DNA of 64,000 bases, taken from positions 1,798,001 to 1,862,000 of the forward strand of contig JAQSEB010000016.1 of assembly GCA_030063045.1 (NCBI GenBank), read 5' to 3'. The stretch comes from Pratylenchus scribneri. Taxonomy: Eukaryota; Nematoda; Chromadorea; Rhabditida; Pratylenchidae. The translations under genes were made by a program, and so were the position numbers. How positions within the stretch are numbered: position 1 is the stretch's first letter; each line of letters starts with the position of its first letter. The notes below the pieces were generated by a model. That model searched no databases, was not told the DNA's origin, and saw only the letters and a program-made list of their open reading frames with translations. Shown here piece by piece: positions 10,981 through 23,500 of this stretch.

Positions 10981-11394
10981 TTCTTTCTTTATGACAAGAA
11001 AATTTAGAAATTGACAATGAGAAAAGTTTTGGAGAAAATATAATTTAACTAAAAACTTGTTTCACGATTTCTGCCATTTTTCTATAATCTACAATAATTC
11101 AATCAAATATCATTCAATTTTCCAAACTCTATCCGTTAAATTGAATAGAGAAGTAGAGAAATAAAAAATTAATATAATTAGGCTTATGATTAGAATTAGT
11201 AGGATTAAGTTAATCTAAATTCAGGAGACTGGAATCTCACCTTTTTTTAACTGGGATTTCTTCGGCAAAATAATGTGTTAAATTCAGTCGAAAATTCAGT
11301 TTTATCGCAAAATATAGAAGATAGTAAGTTAAAGAATAGAAAACAATAATTTTTTAATATAATAGAAGATAGTACGTGGAATAAAAATTTTTGG

Positions 11395-11605
11395 TACTTA
11401 TACGGTTTGGGTCCGCTTCTTTGAAAAGTGCTTGGTCTCGCCTATGGGTATTATGGTAGGATTAGGGTTTAGGATACTCGTAAGATGATTCTTATCCCAG
11501 CCCTAACCCAACCCTGATTGACCCTAACCAGAAATATGGCAAACCATAGGGGGAACAAGCACTTTCAAAAAGGCGGACCCAAACCGTATGTACCAAATTT
11601 TTTAA
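11395..11605. repeat. Palindrome family D, copy at 11.4 kb
   Basis: The arms TTTGGGTCCGC.TCTTTGAAAAGTGCTTG and CAAGCACTTTCAAAAAGGCG...GACCCAAACC are inverted copies around a core with TAGGGTTTAGG and CAGCCCTAACCCAACCCT. The word GGATACTCGTAAGATGAT also occurs, inverted, in the element at 44085-44300. Confidence 0.75.
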
Positions 11606-11663
11606 GAAAATTTCTTCAAATTAAAAATAATTTTAATTTCTAGTGTATTTAACATCAGATTTG

Positions 11664-14600
11664 TTAATTTTCTATTTTTTGTTTCATAATCATCTCATCT
11701 CTATATATTCCACATAATTTGTTTATATCATTCATTTTCTCCTGCTGGGTTTCACCAAATTCATATTTGAATAAATGATGACCACCACTGTTTTCTTCAA
11801 ATAAATTTGCGCCACCAAATTCATGGACCAAATATTCCATCTTTAAAAGGAGTTTTGAGACTCTCTCACCAAAAGTTATGAAAATCATATCCTAGGGTTA
11901 ATTTTTTGGGTGCTGTTCAGAAATCTGAGCATATTTTTTTGTTATCAAATCAATTATGTGAGTTATCTCAACGCAGGGTTTCTTCATTACATTGCCATCT
12001 TCTTCCTTCAACAATTAATTAATTTTTTGACCTATCCAAACCCTAGCCCTAATCTTACTCTGCCGTAACCATATAGAGTAAAACTACTAGGCAATTTGCC
12101 TTCTAACTCTATCTTAGCCCTAATTATAATTTCTAAATATACTATGAATATGAATCGATATTTCTCGAGTAAATCTAGTGAATATTTTAGACTAAAATAA
12201 TTTCTATGAATTCTATTCTTTAGGAAAAAAAATTAATTTTCCCCCATAAATATTGGTTTCTATTATTACCTTACTATCCAATAAAAACAAATTGTTGACG
12301 AATGCCCGGGGCATTCCATCCACTTTGCACAAATTCACTTTCAACAATGCGGAATAGAGAATTGCCTCTGCAGTTTCCGTCTCTTTGACCAAATGTTCTT
12401 GAATATTTAATGGTTCAGTGAAATCGAATGGACAATTTCGCTCTTCAGTGGTATAATGTCGAAAATTATAAAATCTGCCAGTGTCATAGACAACAATGGC
12501 TGGCAGCAACATTTGTGCATTGGATTTTTCATTTTCTAAAGATTATTAATTCAATTCTTTTCGAGAAATTTGTTGAATTTGATGGAACGTATAATTATTT
12601 TTTAATTTCGCACTGTCAGAAAAAAATAATAAAAATATTTTTATTATAAAATTCGAGAAAATATATTTTATTTCCATAGTCAAATCAATTTTTTAATATT
12701 TTAATTTAACAAAACATCCCGCTCCGTCGATTTATCTAATTTATGAAATTTCAATTTCAAATCAGTTTTAAGGCTTAGGCAAAAGTTCGTAAACCTAAAG
12801 CCTCGATCGACAAGAAATTCTCTTGATTATATATGGATTGGGTTATTCCAGCGGCAAGAATGGAGATCATTTTTAAAACTTTAAACCAAATTTTTTAATG
12901 TGTTCTCGGAAGCAAAAAAATATTGATTTCTAACCACTGATATGGTTCAATATTAGTCCAATTCAATTTGAAATTTCATATATTAACTTGACTATACCGA
13001 GTCGAATGAGCCTATTCTCTAGTCTGTATGATGCATGGGATTTCCAAAATTGACCAACCTAGCACTTATTTTCATTATTAGCTGTATCTTGATAAAATTC
13101 GATTTATTTTATGCAAAAATCTTACCTTCCTTTACTTTTTTCCCTTTCTGCTCCATTAAGCGCCATTTCTCTCCCTTAATCATTAGAATTTGAATTTCCA
13201 ACTCCTTAAGGGCACATTCTTTGCTGCCTTCTTCTTCCCGCTTGATGAATTTTTGACGATAATTATTTGCGTATTCCTCACTGAATACTGAAACCATTTT
13301 GTGATTTAAATAGAGCTCTGCAATAGTTGGCGTCTTTTCATCTACATCCAAAAAAGGTTGGGGCCATTTTTCCTCTGCCGGGCATTTCCCCCCATTTAAG
13401 TGGAAAATAAATTCATAGACAAAGCTGGTGCAATTTCGCATCTTCCGGCGATCATGATTACTTGGAATCCATCCTTTTTTGGGCATGTCAAAAAAGATTG
13501 TGTCCGCTTCGGTCACACTGAATTTTTCCAATCCTTCGATTGGTTTCGCCTCCTTTTGTTCATTATTTTCATCCAATTTCTCATCTATCCATTTTTTGCT
13601 AAATATTTTAATAATTTTATTAATAGTATTTTACATTTTTAAATTATTAATTGCTTCTACTGAGTCCCATCAACAATAATGAACCCAATAAATAATTATG
13701 ATTATGAGTCCCATGAAAAATTGCGTTCCATAATATTTTTATGCCTCCCATCAATTTTTATGCGTCCAAAAAAAATCTAAACCTTACTGTTCCCTAAACT
13801 CATCCGAGCCATATCCTAAAAGCGCATCCTTCACCCAATCTATCCTATCCTAGTTTATTAAACTTAAAATAAAATAGACAGGATTAGGTTTAGGGTAGGC
13901 CAGGATGGGTTTCAGGGTAGGGTAAAAATAGGCAAAATAAAATTAGGAATTTTTAATAGGGTTCATAAAAATATTATTGGAAAGCATAAAAATTGTTGGG
14001 ACTTTTAAAAATTTTTTTGGAACGCATAAATTTTCATGGGACTCATAATAATTGATCGGACTAATAATTGGTGATAGGATGCAGGAACTGTAAAAGAACC
14101 TTATAATTAATTTACGGTCAATAATTCATTTTTTTATTCAGCAATTCACTGATTTTTAAAAGTTGTAAATTAATAATAAATATTAAAAAATTACAAAATT
14201 CTACGACGAGGTGCATATTTTCCCAGATAATCGTATTCATATTCTAAATTTCAAAGTATTTTCTTGCAAACCAAAAAATGTTCCCTTAAAATTTACCATT
14301 GCCTAATGTGACAAAGGAGTGTCTAAATAATTGACCCGGTCTGATAGTCACCCGAATTTTCACCGTTTGTTTTTCCTCATTTCCATAATAATATTGACGC
14401 ATTTGTTGTTTAAATGAATGGTCGGCCCATCCGCCGGCGGGGGCCGAATTTTTTAATATCTCGCGAATTTTTCCAAGAATATGTTCAAATTTTGAATTGA
14501 AATTTTTCCTTTGCTCATCATTTTGCAATTGATACTCGAGGCGTTGTCGCCTTCTCAATATCCATTTGATTTTTTGTTCCAATTTTTCTTTCATTCGTTT

Positions 14601-17600
14601 GTCTTCAAAAAAGGAAATTATTTTATATTTAATTAAGGGATTTTTTTGTAACCCGAATTATTTTTTTGCAACTCCATTGGATTTATTGCTTTCCATGATG
14701 TAAATAATATAAAATGGTTTGTAATATTGAAATTTATAGATTTAGGCTAAAATTGCCCGAAAGTGGGAGCGCTAGCCGGTTTGGCCAAACCGGTTCAACC
14801 AGCAGTTTAAAAGTATGGAATTATCACGAATTTGGGGTTATTTCAGGTTTTGGACGGTTTCGATAATTTAAACCGTTTATGCAAGTTACGGTTTGAATGG
14901 TTTCGGTTAAAATCTCATGGGATTTAAAAACATTAGGTATTAGGTTATTTAGGTAAGGGTTAGGGTCTACAGTTAGGGGTTCGGAATACAAGAATCTCAC
15001 AAAACCAAAAACAAAATAGCCCAGTTCTCGCGCACAAAAAGTTTAAACATTGAAACCGCCCCCAAAACCTGAAATAAGCCCTAAATTTGTGAACCACATC
15101 ATAGAAAACCCCTTATTTTATCAACTCCATGTTTTTAATCGGGCTGAACTAATTCGCGAACTCATTTTTGGACCATTTTGATACTAATCCTCTATTTTAT
15201 TCAGATTTCAATATTACAAACCATTTTAGATTATTTAGAAATTGAAAAGCAATAAATCCAATGATGTTGAAAAATAACATCCTTTAATTAGTGGAAATGC
15301 TCCTTACCATTTTTTTGTGAAAATTCATTTAGAATGAATCGTCTGAGTAGTGCCAATTTTACAATTAATTGTTGGAGCTCAATTCGGGCCATGTCGATTT
15401 CTGCTTCTTCTTCTGCTGGCATTACACTCCAATGTAAAAAATTAATCCAATATTTCAATTTTTGCGCAAAAACATTTATCATTTCTTCAAAATATATTTT
15501 TAAATTTCCACCACTATTCTTTTCCCAGCTCTCTATATCACTGCACAGTGCGCTGAAATCCCATGACATATATTTTATCATATTGCCAACTTTTTCGTGC
15601 AAATTTTTGATGGATTCATTCTTTTTCCCATCAATCCCAAATTTTATCCATTCATTATTTAATTGCCTAACTTTTTCAGTCAAATCATTTGCAATTTTCC
15701 CAATTTTTCTGATATCATTTTGTTCATTCAATTTAGTAATCAAATGATGTAGTTCGGAAATTATTTTGACCAATTCCTTGGATACAATCAAGTGAAAATT
15801 TCTTTCTCCTTCTTTTGCCAAATTCGTTCCTAATATTTTATTGAATTCGGCAAATTCCTACAAAAATTTTTAAGGTTATTATTTATTAGGTTGCTTTTTT
15901 TTGCCGATAAAACAGGTTTTTTGACTTGTAACAGAAATCGATTTTAGATCCTCCGGTTTTGGCCTAGAATTAAAATTTTTTAAACCAAAAACTACAAATA
16001 TGGTTTAAACGGTTTAACTCTCTCAGTTTTGATTTAAACTAAGCAATATATATGTCAAAAGATGTGTCTCGATGAGATCTACAAATTGGTTTAAGGATTG
16101 TTGTATCTAAAACCTGTTTCTGAATTAATAGAAGTCAAAAAAAAGTTTTGTCAGCAAAAAATTCTGTTTTTTAAACCGATAATATAAAAAAAAGTTAACT
16201 ATCTAATTATTTTACCAGAGCCAATTCCAATTCGAATTTGTTTTTGGCCAAAAATTCTTCCATAAATTTATCCATTTTTGTCGTCTCCCAATTTCCTTTC
16301 AATACACCCAAATTAATTATATTGCGAATATTTTTTGAATGAACAAAATAATTGATTCCATTTCTCAAATTTTGTAAAATTTCATTCAAATCATCTTGGC
16401 AACTTTTAAAATTTGTTGTTGTTTTAATTTCTGAAATTAATTTTTGTTAAGAATAATCAATCTACTAGTTTCATGGTATACTTTTATTTACAAGTTACAA
16501 TTAAAATTAAAACAATTTAGAATCCAAATTTTAGGTAAAATATTTTTTACCATCAAAAGTATTTTTTTACCCACAAAGTAGTTTTTAACTTCTAATAATC
16601 AGAAACCGGTTTTAAACCCAAAAACCTTTTACCAATTTGTAGATCTCATCGAGACACATCTAATGGTAAAAAATGTCAGGTTTTGGCCCAAAATTAAAGA
16701 GTTTAAATCAAAAACTGGAAAATATGGTGTAAACGGTTTAACTTAATAATTTTAGGTCAAAAAATAACATTTTATATACGATTCGATGCGTCTCAATGAG
16801 ATCTACAAAATAATAGGTATAAGGTTTGCAACGTCAAAACTGGTTTCTGATTTATTAGAAAAATTATTTTGCCTGCCGGTAAAAAATATTTTTTGTCCAA
16901 ATTTTAGTTCCAAAAAAACCGTAAATGATATTTTGATATATATTATAAAATCATTACGGGCGATATAATAAAATTCCTCAATTCATTCCGAATTTTTTTT
17001 AAAAATTCAGAATTCACCAAATTCTAACAGAATTAACAGTTTTAATTGCCCAAGCCAGTTTTTTTTCTTTCCACTCACCAAAAAATAATCTCCCAACATT
17101 TTCATCAATTTTTTTCTGTTTCTTTGAATTTTCTGATTTATTTTCATCCTCCGGAATATATGATGAAACATTATTCTTTTTTAACAATTCCAATTCCCAA
17201 AGAATGCTCCAAGCAATTGCAGCGCTCACTTTTCGGCATTTTTCAAGCTGCTTTTCAATATTTCCTCCATTTATTTCCAAAATTTTTGTAACAATTTCAC
17301 TGAATTCAAGAATATTTTCTGCCGCCTGATTTTTCGATGTACTATTTATGAAATTATTCGAATCTGAGAATGATGCTGATTCTGAGTCCAATAGCATCTG
17401 TAATTAAAAATATTTTAGATGTTTAACTCTCTAATTTTATACATATTTAAATTAAATGTTGCCAATTTTTTGAAAAAAAAAATTATAAAAAATAATATTA
17501 GTTTAATTTTTGAATTTTTTCATCAATTTGATAAAAAATTTCAAAAATTCTGTAAATTAGCCAATTTTGAAACGAAATTTTTTTAAGCCAATTCGATAAA

Positions 17601-18877
17601 AAATTTCAAAAATTTCGTAAAATTAAATGAAAAAAGTATTTTAGTTTTACTACCTTAATTCTATTTAGCACATTGCGATTATTTCCCTCTATTACAAACA
17701 TTTTATGTGCTTGTTCTACAAATATTTTTTGTTTTTCACCGATTGGCATTTTTAATGCCGTATCCAAAATAGTCTGCACTTTATTAATTATATATGATTT
17801 TGGTTTTAGTTTCTTCATTTCTTCATTTAAACTCTTGAGATAGTCATATTTCTCCTCTTGATGAACAAAATAAGATTTAAAAAGTCGTTCCACTTTCCCT
17901 AAGGAACCAGCAGAAAACTGAATTAAATTTTTAATTTTTTGTTTTATTTATTATTTAAAATTTTAAAATGTAAATATAAAATTTCATGATTTTTAAATAT
18001 TTACATTTTACTGGCATGTTTAAAATTGTCAAAACTAATGCAAAATATATTATTTTGTTTATTTTTGGCTTTTTTAAACTTTAACATTTCTTTCTAATAA
18101 GGTGGACCTTTTTTATGAGACTCAATAAATTTAATTTTAATTATCTAATCAGCTGTTTGATGCCAGATTAGTTATATTTTTTAGCGCTTTGCCGATAGTG
18201 AGTTTTAAGGTGAGACTATCTTGGTTAATAGTTTTTTACCAACAAAATTTTTTCTGACAAAAATGCTTTTTTAACTGCAAAACAATTTTTGACTTTTAAT
18301 AAATCAGAAACTGGTTTTTGACCTTACAACCTTATACCAATTTTGTAGATCTCATCGAGGCGCATCGATTGGTATATAATTTATTATGGTTTGGTCAAAA
18401 TTAAAGGGTATTAAACCGTTTAAACTATTTTCAAATTTTTTGTTTTAAACTCTTTAATTCCGGCGGGCCAAAACTAGACAAATTATATAATAGTACCATT
18501 CGATGCATCTCGATGAGATCTTCAAATTGGTATTAATGTTTGTAGTGTCTAAAACTGGTTTACTGATTTATTAGAATTAGAAGTCTAAAAAAAGAATTTT
18601 TGTCTTAAAAACATTTTTGTCGATATAAAAAAGAAATTCCCGGTAAAAAATATTTTTAACAATTATCTTTTTAGAATCAGCTAATCAAATCAAAAAATAA
18701 ATATTTCAATTAGTTAATTTATGTTTGCTTCAAAGCAAATGTAAAAAACCTTCAATTTACTTGATTCGAAATGGATATCAATGGAGGATTTGCTGGGGAA
18801 GAATTGACCGCATGGGGAATTAGCAATAATAAGGCAGAAAAAATCGCAAAATGCAGCAAAATATTTGGCTGAAGCAT
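11664..18877 (-). CDS. Putative secreted, coiled-coil-like protein of about 907 residues
   Basis: Nine exons on the minus strand: 18877-18761, 17917-17654, 17397-17079, 16430-16216, 15857-15308, 14602-14297, 13584-13126, 12535-12270, 11891-11664. Every splice site is GT...AG and every phase agrees (0, 0, 1, 0, 1, 1, 1, 0), which makes this one of the best-supported models here. The start MLQPNILLHFAIFSALLLL, followed by IPHAVNSSP, is a classical cleavable signal peptide. The body is Lys/Glu/Asn/Leu-rich and probably helical (EEMKKLKPKSYIINKVQ, QKIKWILRRRQRLEYQL), with no further membrane segment. The last third is less repetitive (FSVTEADTIFFDMPKKGW, PAIVVYDTGRFYNFRHY). I recognise no family. 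A block of upstream DNA (18925-19260) is shared with the neighbouring minus-strand gene. Introns contain palindromes at 13660, 14710, 15945, 16560 and 18270. Secretion is inferred from the leader only. Confidence 0.75.
13660..14080. repeat. Palindromic element in intron 6 of the 907-residue gene
   Basis: AATTATGATTATGAGTCCCATGAAAAATT and its inverted copy (AATTTTCATGGGACTCATAA) lie about 330 bp apart, with ATAATATTTTTATG/CATAAAAATATTAT inside. The core contains GGATTAGGTTTAGGGTAGG. Confidence 0.65.
14705..15235. repeat. Palindromic element in intron 5 of the 907-residue gene
   Basis: The ends AAATGGTTTGTAATATTGAA and (inverted) the same word near 15210-15232 define a 530-bp element. Its interior has inverted GGTTTCGGTT/CAAAACC words and a telomere-like AAGGGTTAGGGTC. 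The end sequence is close to that of the element at 62400-62720. Confidence 0.6.
15945..16165. repeat. Palindrome family C, copy 3
   Basis: Contains the family centre (AAACCAAAAACTACAAATAT) and the right arm GATGTGTCTCGATGAGATCT. The left arm is shortened. In intron 4 of the 907-residue gene. Confidence 0.55.
16560..16870. repeat. Palindrome family C, copy 4
   Basis: Left arm TGTAGATCTCATCGAGACAC and right arm GATGCGTCTCAATGAGATCT around AAAACTGGAAAATATGGTGT. In intron 3 of the 907-residue gene, only about 400 bp from copy 3 and in the same layout. Confidence 0.65.
18270..18605. repeat. Palindrome family C, copy 5
   Basis: Left arm TAGATCTCATCGAGGCGCAT and right arm GATGCATCTCGATGAGATCT, centred near 18432. 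Outer flanks TTAATAAATCAGAAACTGG and AACTGGTTTACTGATTTATT are inverted too. In intron 1 of the 907-residue gene. Confidence 0.7.
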
Positions 18878-18924
18878 TTTTGAAAATTATATTTTTTATA
18901 ATTGAGTTTGTGATTTTTGATTGA

Positions 18925-19260
18925 TTTGGGGTAATTACTATAATGAAAAAAGAGCGAGATGGGGGCAATTAGAATCCCATTGTCTCGATCAAATGACTGT
19001 ACATTTGATTAGAAGGGGAGAGAAATGAGGGAAAAAAGTAAGAAGGAATTTTGATCAAAGAAATGAGGATGGCGTAGAGATAGAGAGGGAGAGAATAGAA
19101 ATCAACCTAGAAGAAGCGATTGGCTGCTCATCATAATCGATGTGGAATACGTGGATGGTTTTTTTGTGGTGAAGTTGAAGACTGAACGGCTGAGAAAAAT
19201 TGGCTCCATGCCCCATCAAATTTCACTAAATCCGTCTGCTGAAGACATTACATAATAGAA
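18925..19260 (-). promoter_or_regulatory. Shared upstream block Z, copy 2
   Basis: Lies 48-380 bp 5' of the ATG at 18877. Matches block Z copy 1 (10500-10980), with small gaps, through AGGAATTTTGATCAAAGAAA, AATGAGGATGG, GAAGCGATTGGCTGCTCATC and TTGGCTCCATGCCCCATCAA. The distance to the start codon is shorter than in copy 1. Confidence 0.6.
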
Positions 19261-19383
19261 AAAAGGTTGAAGAAAATAAGAGTAAATTAAATTTTCTCTT
19301 TGAGAAGTAATTTTTAGTTATTTTTTCCTTTGTGGAAAGAAGAAATGATAAAAAGAAAATATTGAGATGAAAGTTGAAATATT

Positions 19384-20119
19384 TTGTTTGATTGGAAAGA
19401 AAATCAGAATCTTTCCGGAATGAAAATCAGAATTCTTTCCAGAATAAAAATCAGAATTCTTTTCGGAATGAAAATCAGAATTCTTTCCGGAATGAAAATC
19501 AGAATTCTTTCCGGAATGAAAATCAGAATTATTTCCGGAATAAAAATCAGAATTATTTCCGGAATAAAAATCAGAATTCTTAACGGAATGAAAATCAGAA
19601 TTCTCTCCGGAATAAAAATCAGAATTCTTTCCGGAATGAAAATCAGAATTCTTTCCGGAATGAAAATCAGAATTCTTTCCGGAATGAAAATCAGAATTCT
19701 TTCCAGAATAAAAATCAGAATTCTTTTCGGAATGAAAATCAGAATTCTTTCCGGAATAAAAATCAGAATTATTTCCGGAATAAAAATCAGAATTCTTAAC
19801 GGAATGAAAATCAGAATTCTCTCCGGAATAAAAATCAGAATTCTTTCCGGAATGAAAATCAGAATTCTTTCCGGAATAAAAATCAGAATTCTTTCCGGAA
19901 TGAAAATCAGAATTCTTTCCGGAATGAAAATCAGAATTCTTTCCGGAATGAAAATCAGAATTCTTTCCGGAATGAAAATCAGAATTCTTTCCGGAATGAA
20001 AATCAGAATTTCCGGAATTAAAATCAGAATTCTTTCCGGAATGAAAATCAGAATTCTTTCCGGAATTAAAATCAGAATTCTTTCCGGAATGAAAAACAGA
20101 ATTCTTTCCAGAATTAAAA
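19384..20119. repeat. 24-bp minisatellite with an EcoRI site in nearly every unit
   Basis: About 30 head-to-tail copies of a 24-bp unit that runs GGAATGAAAATCAGAATTCT plus TTCC. Variants change ATG to ATA or ATT, TTTCC to TAACG or TCTCC, and one unit is shortened near 20010. Because 24 is a multiple of 3 and the unit lacks stops, a 313-codon open frame (octapeptide SGMKIRIL) and a second one (RNENQNSF) appear; I regard both as artefacts. It shares the decamer AATCAGAATT with the minisatellite at 411-1385. Confidence 0.92.
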
Positions 20120-20511
20120 ATCAGAAATTACTATATATTATTTTTATCAGATATTCCTATGTATTATTTTTATTCTTATTGTATGTATTATTTTTATCCA
20201 TTATTCTATGCATTATTTTATCGGTTATTCATTATTCTATGTATTATTTTTATCGGTTATTCTATGTATTATTATTTTTTATCCGTTATTCTATATTAGA
20301 AAAATACAATAAAAAAACTAAATGAACTATCTTACGATTTTGATTTTATATGCAATATAAATGAAAAATAAATAATCACATTTTATTCAAATAAAACAAT
20401 AAATTTAATATTTAAAGAAATAAAAAAAAATTCAATATTTCAAAATTTGCGATTTTAAACAATAAATATAAATCATTAAAATAAAATATAAAATTGGACA
20501 TTTTTTTGTCA

Positions 20512-23500
20512 TCAGACTTTCTCCATTCTCGCCCTATGGCATCGTAGATGAATCAACTGGCCATTTTGTGGATTTCGGGCGAATTCTTCACTGGCTTTTC
20601 CACCGTTCAATGCCCGTCCACAAATTGAGCATGCCGTGCGTTCGTCCATCCGAAAATGTGTTGTCCGTCGAATTTCCGCCAATTCCCTATTCAATTTGGA
20701 TAAAATTTTTTGTGCATCAAAATTAATTTTTGACTTTTAATAAATCAGATACCGGTTTTAGACCCTAAAAACCTTATACTAGATCTCATCGAGACACATC
20801 GATTGGTATATAATTTGACTTGGTTTAGTCCAAAATTAAAGTATTTAAAACCAAAAACTGGAAATATGGTTTAAACGGTTTAATACCTTTAATTTTGACC
20901 AAACCATGGCAAATTATATACCAATTGATGCGTCTCGATGAGATCTACAAATTGGTATAAGGTTTGTATGTAGAGTCTAAAACCTGTTTCTGATTTATAA
21001 AAAGTCTAAAGCTACTTTTTGGAGTTTAAAATTTTTACTCATTCAATTTTTGGGCCTCAATTTCCGCCAATTTTGTGTGCATTTTTTGCCATTCTCGAGT
21101 GGCCATCCGATTGGCAAAATGTCGGCTGAGGAAATTTTGGATGAGTGGCGTTGAGGAAAGAGTGGTAGGCAAATTTTTAAGTACTTCGCTGGCATCGATG
21201 TCATTGTGGAAAAGTGAGAGTAGCCGAGGGATTTGGAGTTGAAGTTCCGGGTTGGATCTGTGTATTAAATTGATGATGAATTTTAGATTTTGAATTTTTT
21301 TTGTATCAGATTTGATGAGAAATATATTTGATTTGACCTATTTTGGCATTTTTTGAGGGAAAATTTCACAATATAAATAGGAAAAAATTTTACACCTAAA
21401 AATCATGGGCCCGAAATTTATGAAGGTGAAAAATGATTCTGAAATTTACAAAAATAAGTAAATCATGAAAGGCCAAAAATAATCTAGGTTGCCTAAGTGT
21501 CAAGAAATGGCCATTGATCACAAATTACAAATGTCTGTCGCTATTATACTATTTTTGTTCAATTAAAATCTACGCTTAAAATCAAAATCAGCTGCAAATA
21601 TTGAATGTTTTTAAAATCATAGAAAAAATGCATTTTTGAATTAAAATTTTGAAATTTTTACGAAAACTTAATAAATTCCAATAAATCAAATGAACACTGC
21701 AAAAACTAACCCCGATAGTCGAAGATGCACGGTCAACAATGTTTTAAGCATTTCCGGACTCTGATAACGTGTACAAAGCATTTCAGCGGCGGCCATTCTC
21801 TCTTCTCGATCCAAATTTCCATCATTTTCCTCCACATCGTTGCCCATTGTCGCTGTCAATTCACGTAAACAATCAACGGCATATTCTTCCTGTGGGCAAA
21901 AAGCAAGGAAGATTATTAAAACATTTCTTAATAGAGTGAATTGAATATTGGGTACTTTCTTTGACACCTCAAGGTCCAAGGAGGCGATTTGTATCAGTCA
22001 TGTGGTCTATGTTGGTTCTATTTTATCCATAGGGATTAAAATTAAAATAATCATGTGAAAACCCTGAGGTAATTATTAGCCAATCCTATGATTAATTTAA
22101 ATGAAATTATTGGATGACTTAAGGTCACGTATTTTTTTGGGAGGATGTAGATGGGGTACGACTTACAATGGAATTTTTCTTGTCATTTAATTCAATCCTA
22201 TAATATCCTAGGGGTGTTTTGTGTACAAAGTAAATAATTTTTTAAAAAATAATTGGGCGACTTTGAGAGGTTTTAAAAATTGCGTAGATGAAACAAAATT
22301 CATACATTTTCAAAAATTTGGAATAAAGAATTTTCCCTGTAGGTGGAAATTTTCAGAATTTTTTCAACTTTTATTCCCTAAGGATTCGTCAAATAATTAT
22401 AATAAAATATTTTTAATTTAATTTTTTTTTTAACTTACATCTGCCTTTGAAAGTATCCATTCAATGTTGTAGAACATTTTGTGCTTTTCATTCCCGAAAA
22501 AGTGTTGTGCCTTCGATCGATCATAATGCCGGGAAAATACAAGGAAATTGCGTAACTTTTGTCGCATCAATTGTTTTCGTTCCAATTCTTCTTCGTCATT
22601 TTGCATAAATTGAATGTATAAATCGAGCATTTTATTATGGCAAATTGGTGAATTCTGTGAAAATTATTCAAATTATCGGTAATAATTTTAAAGGTGAAAA
22701 GAAATTTTTGGACTCATCAAATCATTTATTTCAGCAGATGAATATTAAGATAGTCCATCCAAAGTCGGTTAACTTAAACGAAACCAGAGACGATTTTTTA
22801 GTCCAAAAATCGATCTGAAACCGAGGTCTGAAAACCGGGTAAAACCGAAACGGAGGGTCAAACCGACCGGTTTTTCCCTTTCACCCTGATGAGGGGAAAT
22901 CTTTGGCTAAAATTTTACTTTGGGAGTCCATTTTTAATAATAATTTTACTTATTAGGGAATTGTCAAAATTAACGGGTATTAAATGGTTTAAACCGATTT
23001 TTGGTTTTTAGGTTCAAAACTGTTTAAAATTGATTAAATCTAAGCGAAAACTTCTGATTTTTTTCCATTTGCAAAAATAGTTTATTGCCAAAATACATAT
23101 TATAGAAATTTTAAATATTCCAAATAAAAATATAAAATATTTTTTACTCACCAATGAATGGATTCGTTTGTCCAAATAGGCAAAAAGGAGTTTGGGTGCA
23201 ATCGACTCAAATTGTTTTACTACAAATTCCGGTTGAGCACATTCCCCCGCCGAATTTGCTTCCAATTTCTCAATGGTATCAATGCATAATTTGGGCTGTA
23301 TTGGGGCAAGCCAAGGCAAAATGGATTCGAACAATTTGGCACATTTGATTCTAGAAAATTGAAATTATTGAATTTGAAAAAAAGACGCTATTATGATGGC
23401 CTATTGATTTTTGTTTGGCATTTTTAGATTATTTAGTTTCAGAAAAAAAAATGTCCAGAATATTGCAATCATTAATAGCGCAAATAAATTAGGTCTTAAA

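Noticed and set aside
19384..20325. 313-codon open frame of SGMKIRIL repeats
   Set aside because: It is the translation of a 24-bp minisatellite; a second frame is open too, and composition follows the DNA unit, not protein constraint.
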